This document shows, piece by piece, positions 27,941 to 37,355 of a DNA stretch of 64,000 nt. This DNA is from Bacillus sp. FJAT-25509 (GTDB lineage: Bacteria; Bacillota; Bacilli; Bacillales; Bacillaceae_G): the NCBI RefSeq assembly GCF_001420605.1, contig NZ_LJIZ01000021.1:1-64000 (forward strand), given 5' to 3'. Every line of letters begins with the position of its first letter. Position 1 is the stretch's first letter. A program made the translations under genes and the position numbers. The notes under the pieces are model-generated. The model did not search any database and had not been told where the DNA came from. It saw nothing but the letters and a program-made list of their open reading frames with translations.

Positions 27941-27975
27941 TGGAAGCCTTTTTAGGGCTTCCATTATTTTTTAGT
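27941..27975 (+). terminator. ytoI terminator
   Basis: GGAAGCC, loop, GGCTTCC, then ATTATTTTTTAG. Confidence 0.85.
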
Positions 27976-27976
27976 C

Positions 27977-28012
27977 ACATAAAAAAAAAGCAGGAAACCA
28001 TTCCCTGCCTTT
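27977..28012 (-). terminator. Terminator of the helical orphan gene
   Basis: On the minus strand GGCAGGGAATGG with TTTCCTGC and then a run of eight or more T. Confidence 0.8.
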
Positions 28013-28041
28013 GAAGTTTATGAAAAAATCATCCCGTATTT

Positions 28042-29055
28042 TTAATTCGAAAGTAGTTTATTAACTCGATTAACAAATTCATTATTTTCGTTTCTAGTAT
28101 CAAAATCTTTTGCTAAGTCATATACTATTTTCTCTAATTTCTCTAAATCATAAATAAATTCATCTTCATTTATTTTCAATTTTTTCGCCATAAATAATGC
28201 TGCTAGCCAAAATTCGAATTTATGTGATAGATTCGAAAGATTGTCACATATATCAACATGTTTATAAAACAATTCAATTGCTCTGTCAGGATCACAAAAA
28301 GTTAAAAAGATCATTTGCTCACTTAGTTCAGGAATGTATTTTGTGCGATTATATGTTACAAAATAAGCTTTTTGTTGAATGATTAATGCTTCGTCTATTT
28401 TGCCATCTTCAAATAAAGGAAGAAGTAATTTGGAATAGGATTTGTGAATCGCTTCATCACAATCAACTGAGCTATTCATTATTTTATTTTGTAAATTTAA
28501 AGCTTCTTGAAGATGATCAGTTTTTAATAGATAAATCATTTCACCATACATTTCGCATTTTTCACAATTACTTAGATCATCCCTTGGAGATTTTTTAAAT
28601 AGTTGATAGTTTTGTTTTGCGTAATCAATTTGATTTAAATATAAATTCATTATAAATAGAGCTTGAAAATAAGGTCTTAAAGAATAGTTAGCAATCACTA
28701 AACGATTCTTAAAATCCTCGAAATAATGGTGAATTTCTTCTAAAGTGAATCTGAGGGACTGAGGTATTATTTCCAACAACCATTTGTACAGCCATAGGAT
28801 TTGCTCTTGCTCGATACGTTCTTCGTTTTGATCATATAAATCTACACACCACAAGAAGGTATCAATAAATAAGTCTATTTCACCAATAGAAAAAGCAGTT
28901 TCTGCTAATTCCATATTTACATAATATAGATATCCCCATTCCTCTTGATTCTCTAATTCTTCTGCAAAAGTAAGTAGTTTTTGAAGTTTATTACTAGAAT
29001 GTGATAATTCTACTAGTTCATCAAATTTTGATGAAAATAGTTCTTCTGTCATCAT
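28042..29055 (-). CDS. Helical, TPR-like protein, unknown function
   Basis: A 337-residue acidic protein made almost wholly of predicted helices. Repeating helix pairs of about 34-40 residues (for example YVNMELAETAFSIGEIDLFI, YLNQIDYAKQNYQLF, LPLFEDGKIDEALIIQQKAY) suggest a TPR-like solenoid. A Cys pair lies in NCEKCEMYGE. No enzymatic motif or HTH is seen, so it is not an obvious Rap/PlcR-type regulator. It interrupts the conserved ytoI-ytpI order and could be a scaffold or peptide-sensing protein. No family is recognised. Confidence 0.75.
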   Translation of the reverse strand: MMTEELFSSKFDELVELSHSSNKLQKLLTFAEELENQEEWGYLYYVNMELAETAFSIGEIDLFIDTFLWCVDLYDQNEERIEQEQILWLYKWLLEIIPQSLRFTLEEIHHYFEDFKNRLVIANYSLRPYFQALFIMNLYLNQIDYAKQNYQLFKKSPRDDLSNCEKCEMYGEMIYLLKTDHLQEALNLQNKIMNSSVDCDEAIHKSYSKLLLPLFEDGKIDEALIIQQKAYFVTYNRTKYIPELSEQMIFLTFCDPDRAIELFYKHVDICDNLSNLSHKFEFWLAALFMAKKLKINEDEFIYDLEKLEKIVYDLAKDFDTRNENNEFVNRVNKLLSN

Positions 29056-29088
29056 GTAAGTTTTCTCACTTTCTAGATTACTATAAGA

Positions 29089-29379
29089 TTAAACAGTTTG
29101 TTTATTTTCAATTGCTTTATAATGCTTATTCTGTAAGTATCCACGATATAGATTTGCCACACCAAATAGAATGAAAAGAATACCGACACAAATTGTTATT
29201 AATTCAAGCTTTGCTACCATTTGATTTATACCGTAAAGCAATAAGAATAATCCAAAAGTTAATCTTGCACGTGATCCTGCAATTTTTTTTGTTAATAGTT
29301 CGCTTGTAAAGAAAAATTTGGTAACGTAAAATAAGAAGAATAGAAAAGATATAATTACGATTGTTGCAATGCTATTCAC
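29089..29379 (-). CDS. ytpI: YtpI-like membrane protein
   Basis: A 96-residue protein with three hydrophobic segments: residues about 3-26, 40-58 and 63-84 (ELITICVGILFILFGVANLYRG). Its position beside ytoI and divergent from nrnA matches Bacillus ytpI. A GGTGG-containing site precedes the ATG. Function unknown. It is 33 nt from the helical orphan gene on the same strand and may be cotranscribed with it. Confidence 0.78.
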   Translation of the reverse strand: MNSIATIVIISFLFFLFYVTKFFFTSELLTKKIAGSRARLTFGLFLLLYGINQMVAKLELITICVGILFILFGVANLYRGYLQNKHYKAIENKQTV

Positions 29380-29469
29380 TTAGCTTCCACCTTTCAATGA
29401 CTAATACATAATTCTATTTTACAGTCATAGATACTATATTTCAAAAGTTTTCATATAAAGGAGAGTTTA

Positions 29470-30411
29470 ATGTTGAAAGAACAAATTTTAAAAGATATAC
29501 ATTCATTTGATACGATCATAATACATCGTCATGTTCGACCAGATCCAGATGCAATCGGTTCTCAGTGCGGTTTAGCAGAGATGATTAAAGCAAGTTATCC
29601 TGCAAAAAAAGTATATGTTGTAGGACATTTGCCACAATCTCTAGAGTATTTATATAAAATGGATGAAATTGAAGATGAAGTATATAAGGATGCACTTGTC
29701 ATTGTTTGTGACACTGCGAATACAGAACGAGTAGATGACGCTAGATATTCAACTGGAAAGAAACTGATTAAAATTGACCATCATCCGAACGTTGATCCAT
29801 ACGGTGACATTATGCATGTTGATACTACTGCCAGTTCAACAAGTGAGTTAATTTTTGAACTTGCAGAAAGTAGCAATGAACAATTAGTCGTAACTGACAA
29901 AGCTGCAAGACTAATTTATGCAGGTATTATTGGAGATACAGGAAGATTCCTATTTCCAAGTACAACAGAAAGAACTTTTCATGCAGCTAGTAATTTGATA
30001 AAAAAGGATTTTTCTATTAATGAAATATATGACAATATGTACGAAACATCAATTGAGATGGCACATTTAAATGGATATGTTCTTCAAAATTTTAAACTAA
30101 CAGAAGAGGGAGTCGGTCATATAAACATGACAAAGGCTCTAATGGATGAATACAATGTAAACTCTGAGCAAGCTTCATTAGCTGTAAGTTCACTTGGGCA
30201 TATAAAAGGGGTAAAAGCTTGGGTTATCTTTTTAGAAGAAGAGGATTTAATTCGAGTTCGTCTTCGTTCAAAAGGACCAGTTATAAACGGAGTAGCTGCT
30301 ATGTTTAACGGTGGTGGGCATCCGCTTGCATCTGGAGCGAAAATCTTCTCATGGGAAGATGCAGAAAAAGTAGTGGAAGAATTAAAAAAGGTTTGTAGGG
30401 AAGAAAAATAA
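29470..30411 (+). CDS. nrnA: Bifunctional oligoribonuclease / pAp phosphatase NrnA
   Basis: A 313-residue DHH/DHHA1 phosphoesterase. Metal-binding motifs are HRHVRPDPDAIGSQCG, VCDTANTERVD and KIDHHPNVD; the C-terminal substrate motif is GGGHPLASGAKI. It degrades nanoRNAs of two to five residues and dephosphorylates pAp from sulfate and acyl-carrier metabolism. AAAGGAGAG precedes the ATG. It has the standard position between ytpI and ytrI. Confidence 0.96.
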   Translation: MLKEQILKDIHSFDTIIIHRHVRPDPDAIGSQCGLAEMIKASYPAKKVYVVGHLPQSLEYLYKMDEIEDEVYKDALVIVCDTANTERVDDARYSTGKKLIKIDHHPNVDPYGDIMHVDTTASSTSELIFELAESSNEQLVVTDKAARLIYAGIIGDTGRFLFPSTTERTFHAASNLIKKDFSINEIYDNMYETSIEMAHLNGYVLQNFKLTEEGVGHINMTKALMDEYNVNSEQASLAVSSLGHIKGVKAWVIFLEEEDLIRVRLRSKGPVINGVAAMFNGGGHPLASGAKIFSWEDAEKVVEELKKVCREEK

Positions 30412-30460
30412 AGCTTAAAAAATAAATTTGAGAGGCTAATTGTAAGTTCTAGCCTCTCAT

Positions 30461-30964
30461 TTATTTTGTGCTTTTTATTTTTAGGGTAATTTCTAATACG
30501 GTATCAAAATAGATTGTATCTATTTCTAGTTTAAATCGCCGATCATCTTTAATATAAACTTTGTTTTCGATTGCACGTCTTAATAACTCTCGGTTTTGGG
30601 AAACACTTTTTATGTCTTGAGTAAGTAAATTACTTAGGTCATCCTTTACATCATTAACAAGTTGAAGATTAGTAAATTCATTTAAATTGTATTGTTTGTA
30701 ATTTAATATTGTCACTTTGATTTCTTGAACTGTTAATTTTCGTTTGTTTTCTTTGTTCATTCGCTCCATATTTTCAAAAAATATATTTTTATCTCTTAAA
30801 TAATCTTTATTGAGCATTTTTAATTCAGATATTTGTTTTACTTGCTCTTCTTCTGTCACTCCATAAAAATAAATAAAAACAAGCCAACTAATGATAAATC
30901 CAAAAAAAATGCCTACAAAAAATTTAGCCCAACCGTGGGAAAGTTGTTCTGGTGGAGCTTTCAT
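30461..30964 (-). CDS. ytrI: Sporulation membrane protein YtrI
   Basis: A 167-residue protein from ATG 30964 (MKAPPEQLSH), which overlaps the ytrH stop as TAATG and has CAGGAGAA upstream; the frame from 30988 would run through that site. One membrane segment near the N-terminus (WAKFFVGIFFGFIISWLVFIY) and a charged extracytoplasmic part. In Bacillus ytrH and ytrI are sigma-E controlled sporulation genes. Confidence 0.88.
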   Translation of the reverse strand: MKAPPEQLSHGWAKFFVGIFFGFIISWLVFIYFYGVTEEEQVKQISELKMLNKDYLRDKNIFFENMERMNKENKRKLTVQEIKVTILNYKQYNLNEFTNLQLVNDVKDDLSNLLTQDIKSVSQNRELLRRAIENKVYIKDDRRFKLEIDTIYFDTVLEITLKIKSTK

Positions 30965-31299
30965 TAAACATGTTCTCCTGTAAACCATTGAATAATGATT
31001 GTACCTGTATGTGTTCCTCCCATGGCGGCTATAATCATGAAAATTTGCTTAATGAATTCGATTGTTTCTCCTTCAAATAATCCTTTTTCAAAACTATAAA
31101 ATGTATCAAATGTTCCGCCAATCGCCCCAACAATTGCCCAAATTCTTAATTTCATTGATAAATCATACATGCTGCTTAGTGGTGGTTGCCCAATTACGTA
31201 GTAACCGATTGAACCGATGATTGATCCGCCTATTATGATTCCTAGTGAAATAAAATACATTGAAATTAATGCTGGTATAAATGGCAACTTAAGCTCCAA
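30964..31299 (-). CDS. ytrH: Sporulation membrane protein YtrH
   Basis: A 111-residue protein with three hydrophobic segments (PFIPALISMYFISLGIIIGG; IGSIGYYVIG; and FIKQIFMIIAAMGGTHTGTI). It is the first gene of the ytrH-ytrI pair, overlapping the second by one base. It is divergent from dnaE. Members are made in the mother cell and needed for efficient sporulation. Confidence 0.9.
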   Translation of the reverse strand: MELKLPFIPALISMYFISLGIIIGGSIIGSIGYYVIGQPPLSSMYDLSMKLRIWAIVGAIGGTFDTFYSFEKGLFEGETIEFIKQIFMIIAAMGGTHTGTIIIQWFTGEHV

Positions 31300-31473
31300 T
31301 TGTCCTCACTCCCTCAATTAATATATATGGACAAAGTGTTATGTGTATGATGAGTATTAAAGTAAGCCTGCAAATAAATGATTTGTTTTATTTTCTCCGA
31401 ACAAAAATAGAATGTAAGTTCGTATTTTGTGATAGAATAGATTATATTGAAAAGATGGTAAGGAGGAATGTAG

Positions 31474-34400
31474 ATGAGTTTTGTTCATTTGCAAGTTCAA
31501 AGTTCTTATAGTTTATTGCAAAGCGCATGTAAAATAGATGAATTAATTAATGCTGCTGTTAGAGAAGGACATCCTGCGCTTGCTATTGCAGATGAAAATG
31601 TCATGTACGGGGTAATTCCTTTTTATCATGCGTGTAAAAAAGCAGGGATTAAGCCAATTATTGGGGTGAAACTCTCAATTTTAATGGATGAACAGCAGTC
31701 TTATCCGATGATTTTACTAGCAAAAGATTTGACTGGTTATCAAAACCTTTTAAAACTTACGAGTATTATAGGGACTAAATCACCAGAAGGTATTCCTAAA
31801 AAGTGGTTATCGGCATATAGCAGCGGCGTGATTGCAATTACGCCGGGAATCGAAGGAGAAATTGAAAACTTACTTTTAAATGGAGAAATCGAAAGAGCTA
31901 TTGTTCATTTAAAAGAGTATCAATCGATTTTCGATCACTTTTTTGTCAGTATTCAAGATCACAGTTTACCTGAAGATCGTTCGCTATATCCATTAATTAA
32001 ACAAGTACAAAAAGAAACAAACATCGGTCTAGTTGTAACAAATGACATTCGATATATTGAAAAAGAGGATGCACTTATTCAAGATGCATTATTTTCAGTT
32101 AAAAATGGTACTAAGTTATCGGACGAATCAAGACCAAGATTACATTCGAATGAATATTATTATAAATCAAAGGCCGAGTTAGTAAAGCTGTTTTCTGATG
32201 AAGAAGAAGCATTTCAAAACACGATACATATTTCAGATCTATGTAATGTAACGATTCCATTTCATCAGCCGTTATTGCCTAAGTATCCAGTACCAGATGA
32301 GTATTCAACGTTGGAATATTTAAAAATGGTTTGCGAAAATGGGATAGTTGAGCGGTACGGGGAAATAAATGATGAACTTAAACAAAGATTAGAATTTGAG
32401 TTAAATACAATCAATAAGATGGGATTTAACGATTATTTCCTTATAGTTTGGGACTTCATTAAATATGCACATGAACAAGGAATATTTGTTGGCCCAGGAC
32501 GTGGGTCCGCTGCGGGATCTTTAGTGGCTTATGTATTAAAAATTACGAATGTAGACCCATTACATTATAATTTACTATTTGAACGATTTTTAAATGAAGA
32601 AAGAATTACAATGCCAGATATTGATATCGACTTTCCAGATCATCGAAGAGATGAAATGATAGATTATGTAGCTTCAAAATATGGTGATGTGCATGTTGCA
32701 CAAATTATTACATTTGGAACATTAGGAGCAAAAGCGGCCATTCGAGATATTGCCAGGGTAATGGGGCTTACTCCAACAGAAATAGATCGGTATTCGAAGC
32801 TAATTCCATCATCATCACTAGGATTAAAAGATGTCTATGAGCAATCAAAAGCATTTAAAAGTCATGTTGAACATTCTGGTATTCATAAAAGGATATTTGA
32901 GGTAGCTTGCCAAGTTGAAGGATTACCTCGTCATACAAGCATCCATGCAGCAGGTGTTGTTATTTCTGAACTTCCGTTAACAAATGTTGTCCCGTTACAA
33001 GAGGGGAATCATGGAGTGTTTTTAACACAATATCCCGCAGAAATACTTGAAGAGCTTGGATTAGTAAAGATGGACTTCCTTGGCCTACGTAACTTAAGTT
33101 TATTGGAAGAAGTCTGTCGATTAATTTATGAAGCAAAAGGCGAAGTAATTAATTTGGAAGAAATTCCATTACAAGATCTAAAAACATTTGAAATTCTTAG
33201 TAAAGGAGATACTTCAGGTGTATTTCAGCTAGAATCTTCAGGGATGAGAAGAGTGTTACAGCAATTACAGCCTAATCAGTTTGAAGATATAGTGGCTGTA
33301 AACGCGTTATATCGTCCGGGTCCGATGGAGCAAATCCCTAGATTTATTCAATATAAGCATGGGTTGGAGCAGGTAACTTATCCTCATCCTGTTTTAGAAA
33401 AAATATTAAAACCAACCTATGGTGTAATTATCTATCAAGAGCAAATCATGCAAATTGCTTCAACTCTTTCAGGGTTTACTTTAAGTGAAGCAGATTTACT
33501 TCGAAGAGCTGTAAGTAAAAAGAAGAAGGAAGTTTTAGACAAAGAAAGAATTCATTTTGTAGAAGGTGCAATAGCTAAAGGTTATGATGAGCAAGTTGCA
33601 AATGAAGTATACGATTTAATTGTCCAATTTGCTAACTATGGATTTAATAGGAGTCATGCTGTTGCGTATAGTATGATTGCGTATCAACTAGCATATTTAA
33701 AGGCAAATTTTCCTCTTGAATTTTATGCAGCACTTTTATCGAGTTTTATAGGAAGTGAAGAGAAAGTATCGAATTATATTGGTGAAGCAAAACTGAAAGG
33801 AATCCCAATCTATCCACCTTCAATAAATAAAAGTCAATATGCATTTGTAGTTGAAGGAAATGGAATTCGATATAGTTTATTAGCTATTAAAAATATAGGA
33901 ATAGCAACTGTAAGAGAAATTCTACAAAAGCGACCATATAAAGACTTTTTTGAAGTATGTATTAAAATTTCACCAAAAGCATTAAACCGTAAAAGTATAG
34001 AAAACTTAATTTTTTCAGGGTGTTTTGATGAGTTTGAGCTCGACCGAGCAACACTATTAGCAAATATTGATATGATTTTTGATTATGTGGATATAGTAAG
34101 ACCTGAAAATGAAGATCAATATGATTTATTTCTTGATGAAGATTTTGTGCCTAAACCAGAAATTATTAAAGTGGAGCCAATGAAAGTTTCAATTAAGCTT
34201 GAACTCGAAAAACAGGCTTTAGGTACTTACTTATCAGGTCATCCAATTAGTCAATACGAGAAGTTGGTTAATGAAAGTGATGCTGAGAATATTTCATCAA
34301 GTATGATGAAGAAAGATACAGAGCATCTACTGTTTGTCTATATTAAGGATTTAAGAGTTACAAAAACAAAAAAACAACAGCATATGGCTTTTTTACAAGT

Positions 34401-34815
34401 TGAAGATTTAAGTACTTCGATTGATGCTGTCGTATTTCCAACTACTTTTGAAAAATACCGTCATAAATTAAAAGAAAAAGAAGTAGTCGTAGTTAAAGCA
34501 AAAGTTGATGAACGGGATGAAAGAAAACAATTAATTATAAATAAAGTTCTTACAATCGAAGAAATGGAAGAACTAAACGATCAAAAGAAGTATACTTTAT
34601 TTATTAAAATTACGGGACATACTAATAAAAATATTTCATATACAATACAGCAAACAATCTCTAAGTTTAAAGGGCATACGAAAGTTGTGCTTTACTATGA
34701 GGAAGATAAAAAAGCTGTTCAATTATCTGAACACTATTATGTAAATCCATCTGTGAATTGTCTTTCGATGTTAAGGAATATTGTAGGGGATGCAAATGTT
34801 GTATTAAAGAAATAG
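31474..34815 (+). CDS. dnaE: DNA polymerase III alpha subunit DnaE
   Basis: A 1113-residue C-family replicative polymerase, the lagging-strand/primer-extension enzyme of Firmicutes. Order: N-terminal PHP domain (1-200), palm with the catalytic MPDIDIDFPDHRRDEM near residue 376 and GPGRGSAAGSLVAYVL near 340, fingers, helix-hairpin-helix region, and C-terminal OB fold (about 970-1070). The PHP domain reads HLQVQSSYS at the start and ADENVMYG next, lacking the histidines that bind metal in active PHP domains, so it is probably not a nuclease. AAGGAGGAA precedes the ATG. Confidence 0.97.
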   Translation: MSFVHLQVQSSYSLLQSACKIDELINAAVREGHPALAIADENVMYGVIPFYHACKKAGIKPIIGVKLSILMDEQQSYPMILLAKDLTGYQNLLKLTSIIGTKSPEGIPKKWLSAYSSGVIAITPGIEGEIENLLLNGEIERAIVHLKEYQSIFDHFFVSIQDHSLPEDRSLYPLIKQVQKETNIGLVVTNDIRYIEKEDALIQDALFSVKNGTKLSDESRPRLHSNEYYYKSKAELVKLFSDEEEAFQNTIHISDLCNVTIPFHQPLLPKYPVPDEYSTLEYLKMVCENGIVERYGEINDELKQRLEFELNTINKMGFNDYFLIVWDFIKYAHEQGIFVGPGRGSAAGSLVAYVLKITNVDPLHYNLLFERFLNEERITMPDIDIDFPDHRRDEMIDYVASKYGDVHVAQIITFGTLGAKAAIRDIARVMGLTPTEIDRYSKLIPSSSLGLKDVYEQSKAFKSHVEHSGIHKRIFEVACQVEGLPRHTSIHAAGVVISELPLTNVVPLQEGNHGVFLTQYPAEILEELGLVKMDFLGLRNLSLLEEVCRLIYEAKGEVINLEEIPLQDLKTFEILSKGDTSGVFQLESSGMRRVLQQLQPNQFEDIVAVNALYRPGPMEQIPRFIQYKHGLEQVTYPHPVLEKILKPTYGVIIYQEQIMQIASTLSGFTLSEADLLRRAVSKKKKEVLDKERIHFVEGAIAKGYDEQVANEVYDLIVQFANYGFNRSHAVAYSMIAYQLAYLKANFPLEFYAALLSSFIGSEEKVSNYIGEAKLKGIPIYPPSINKSQYAFVVEGNGIRYSLLAIKNIGIATVREILQKRPYKDFFEVCIKISPKALNRKSIENLIFSGCFDEFELDRATLLANIDMIFDYVDIVRPENEDQYDLFLDEDFVPKPEIIKVEPMKVSIKLELEKQALGTYLSGHPISQYEKLVNESDAENISSSMMKKDTEHLLFVYIKDLRVTKTKKQQHMAFLQVEDLSTSIDAVVFPTTFEKYRHKLKEKEVVVVKAKVDERDERKQLIINKVLTIEEMEELNDQKKYTLFIKITGHTNKNISYTIQQTISKFKGHTKVVLYYEEDKKAVQLSEHYYVNPSVNCLSMLRNIVGDANVVLKK

Positions 34816-34952
34816 ACATTCTTCTCTAAACTATTTATTATTAACATACATGTGATATCATACAAAAAGAAAATTGTACCTTTTAAAGAGAAAATCACAA
34901 AGAAATATACAGTTGAAAAGTCAACTCGTCAACATTAGGGAGAGTGAATAGT

Positions 34953-36185
34953 TTGTCATTATTAAGTGAAGAAGCATTACATATGCATAGAGTACATCAA
35001 GGTAAATTAGAAACAGTTTCTAAGGTGCCAGTTACAAATGCTAAAGAACTAAGTTTAGCGTACTCACCAGGTGTTGCCGAGCCGTGTAAAGAAATTTACG
35101 AAGAAAAAAGCAGAGTTTATGAATACACAATGAAAGGTAATATGGTTGGTGTAGTTTCTGATGGTTCTGCCGTTCTTGGACTAGGTAATATAGGACCAGA
35201 GGCTGCATTACCTGTAATGGAAGGTAAAGCTGCGTTGTTTAAAAGCTTTGCTGGTGTTGATGCATTTCCTATCTGCTTAAATACGCAAGATGTAGAGCAA
35301 ATCATTCAAACAGTAAAATTGTTAGAACCTACATTTGGTGGAATAAATTTAGAGGATATTGCAGCTCCAAACTGCTTTATAATAGAAGAGCGCTTAAAGC
35401 GTGAAACGAATATTCCAATATTCCATGATGATCAACATGGAACGGCTATCGTTACACTTGCAGGTTTAGTTAATGCTTTAAAAATAGTGAATAAAAATAT
35501 GGCTGATATTAAAGTAGTCCTAAATGGTGCAGGGGCTGCAGGTATTGCTATATTAAAATTATTATATCGTTTTGGTGTTCGTCAAATTATTATGTGCGAT
35601 ACAAAAGGCGCGATTTACGAAGGTCGTCCAAATGGTATGAATAGCGTGAAAAATGAAGTTGCAAAATACACGAATAAAGATAAAATACAAGGTAGCCTTA
35701 AAGAAGTACTTGAAGGGGCAGACGTATTTATTGGGGTTTCTGTAAAAGGAGCAGTTACACAAGAAATGGTTCGTTCAATGAACGAAAATCCTATTATTTT
35801 TGCAATGGCTAATCCTGATCCAGAAATTATGCCTGAAGATGCAAAAGAAGCTGGAGCTTTAGTAATTGGTACTGGTCGAAGTGATTATCCTAACCAAGTA
35901 AATAACGTTCTTGCATTCCCAGGAATTTTCCGTGGAGCATTAGATGTTCGGGCTACACATATTAATGAAGAGATGAAAATTGCTGCAGTAAATGCAATTG
36001 CAAGCTTAGTAAGTGAAGCGGATTTATCGCCAGATTTTATTATTCCAGCACCATTTGATCCTCGAGTAGCTCCAAAAGTAGCTGCTAGTGTGGCAAAAGC
36101 TGCAATGGAAACAGGGGTTGCTAGACTGAATGTTGACCCGAAAGAAATCGAAGAAAAAACAAAAAAACTAGCTTTAATTAAATAG
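34953..36185 (+). CDS. ytsJ: NADP-dependent malic enzyme (YtsJ)
   Basis: A 410-residue short malic enzyme from TTG 34953 (MSLLSEEALH); AGGGAGAG lies 9 nt before it, and the GTG at 34944 directly abuts that site. Motifs: SLAYSPGVAEPCKEI, the catalytic region HDDQHGTAIVT, and NAD(P)-binding NGAGAAGIAILKLL. It decarboxylates malate to pyruvate; in Bacillus YtsJ is the main malic enzyme and makes NADPH. The gene leads a block of central-metabolism genes followed by accDA. Confidence 0.95.
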   Translation: MSLLSEEALHMHRVHQGKLETVSKVPVTNAKELSLAYSPGVAEPCKEIYEEKSRVYEYTMKGNMVGVVSDGSAVLGLGNIGPEAALPVMEGKAALFKSFAGVDAFPICLNTQDVEQIIQTVKLLEPTFGGINLEDIAAPNCFIIEERLKRETNIPIFHDDQHGTAIVTLAGLVNALKIVNKNMADIKVVLNGAGAAGIAILKLLYRFGVRQIIMCDTKGAIYEGRPNGMNSVKNEVAKYTNKDKIQGSLKEVLEGADVFIGVSVKGAVTQEMVRSMNENPIIFAMANPDPEIMPEDAKEAGALVIGTGRSDYPNQVNNVLAFPGIFRGALDVRATHINEEMKIAAVNAIASLVSEADLSPDFIIPAPFDPRVAPKVAASVAKAAMETGVARLNVDPKEIEEKTKKLALIK

Positions 36186-36213
36186 TTTTATTACCAGATA
36201 TCAATATTAATGG

Positions 36214-36263
36214 GGATAGTATTACAATACTAAAATTAAGTAATGTAGTACTATCCTTTTTTA
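36214..36263 (+). terminator. ytsJ terminator
   Basis: GGATAGTA-TTAC with GTAA ... TACTATCC and a following TTTTTTATC. The remainder of this 309-base gap (to 36494) is AT-rich and holds the accDA promoter. Confidence 0.8.
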
Positions 36264-36423
36264 TCTGATATAATACTTAGATGTGGTAAAAAGCGCAGAG
36301 ATTGTTGGAAATTAAAGGAATTTCATAAAAAATGTATAAATTAATTTTTTAAGATTTTCTACAAATTTCATGTTGTTTAAATCGTTGAAATGACGAAATT
36401 TAGCTGAATTTTATCGACAAATG

Positions 36424-36451
36424 TTAACAAAAAGTGTATAACATTTATAGT
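36424..36451 (+). promoter_or_regulatory. Probable accDA promoter
   Basis: TTAACA, 16-bp spacer, TATAGT. The FapR-like operator begins 7 nt after the -10, at the expected start site. Confidence 0.6.
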
Positions 36452-36457
36452 ATCCTA

Positions 36458-36474
36458 TTAGTATTTAGTACTAA
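36458..36474. promoter_or_regulatory. Probable FapR operator upstream of accDA
   Basis: TTAGTATTTAGTACTAA closely matches the 17-bp palindrome TTAGTACCTAGTACTAA-type box bound by FapR, the malonyl-CoA-responsive repressor of fatty acid synthesis. It overlaps the inferred transcription start, where repressor binding would block initiation. The consensus is quoted from memory of the family; the match is read directly. Confidence 0.7.
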
Positions 36475-36494
36475 AAAAGTTAGGAGGAATTAGG

Positions 36495-37355
36495 TTGCAA
36501 ATAAAAGACTTATTTTCCAAAAAGAAAAAATATGCATCTATACCTTCAGAAGTAATGAGACAAGATTTACCTGACGGTGTTATGACAAAATGTCCTAAAT
36601 GTAAAAAAATTAGTATTACAAAAGAATTAATAAAAAACCTAAAAGTTTGTAATAGTTGTGGATATCACCATCAAATGACAGCATTCGAAAGAATCGAAAG
36701 TTTAATTGATGAAAATACTTTTGAAGAGTTTGATCAAAATATGATCTCTGCAAATCCTTTACACTTCCCTGATTACATAGAGAAGCTTGAAGGTGATCGT
36801 AAAAAAACAGAGCTTAACGAGGCTATTGTAACAGGAAAAGGAAAAATCGACGGAATTCCTGTTGTAATTGCAGTTATGGATGCAAGATTCCGAATGGGAA
36901 GCATGGGATCTGTTGTCGGAGAGAAAATAACTCGTGCAGTTGAGCGAGCTTCATCTGACGGTTCACCATTTATTATTTTTACTGCATCTGGCGGAGCTCG
37001 TATGCAGGAAGGTATTTTAAGTTTAATGCAAATGGCAAAAACTAGCGCTGCGCTTAAAAAGCATAGTGAACTAGGTTATTTAGCCATTTCAATTATGACA
37101 AATCCAACTACAGGTGGAGTATCTGCTAGTTTTGCGTCTTTAGGCGATTTTAACTTTGCTGAGCCTGGTGCTTTAATCGGTTTTGCAGGTAGACGTATTA
37201 TCGAGCAAACGATCCGTGAAGAATTACCTGAAGACTTCCAAACTGCTGAATTCCTAATGAATCATGGTCAGCTTGATGCAGTCATTTCACGATTAGAATT
37301 ACGTTCAAAATTATTTACAATCCTTAACTTACATCAAGGGGGTGTCTTGCAATAG
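36495..37355 (+). CDS. accD: Acetyl-CoA carboxylase carboxyltransferase subunit beta
   Basis: A 286-residue subunit from TTG 36495 with TAGGAGGAA upstream. An N-terminal zinc ribbon (CPKCKK ... CNSCGYH, residues about 33-55) precedes the crotonase-fold carboxyltransferase ([15 protein letters not shown] near residue 165). With AccA it transfers carboxyl from biotin to acetyl-CoA, giving malonyl-CoA. Its stop codon overlaps the accA start, so the two are made together. Confidence 0.97.
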   Translation: MQIKDLFSKKKKYASIPSEVMRQDLPDGVMTKCPKCKKISITKELIKNLKVCNSCGYHHQMTAFERIESLIDENTFEEFDQNMISANPLHFPDYIEKLEGDRKKTELNEAIVTGKGKIDGIPVVIAVMDARFRMGSMGSVVGEKITRAVERASSDGSPFIIFTASGGARMQEGILSLMQMAKTSAALKKHSELGYLAISIMTNPTTGGVSASFASLGDFNFAEPGALIGFAGRRIIEQTIREELPEDFQTAEFLMNHGQLDAVISRLELRSKLFTILNLHQGGVLQ

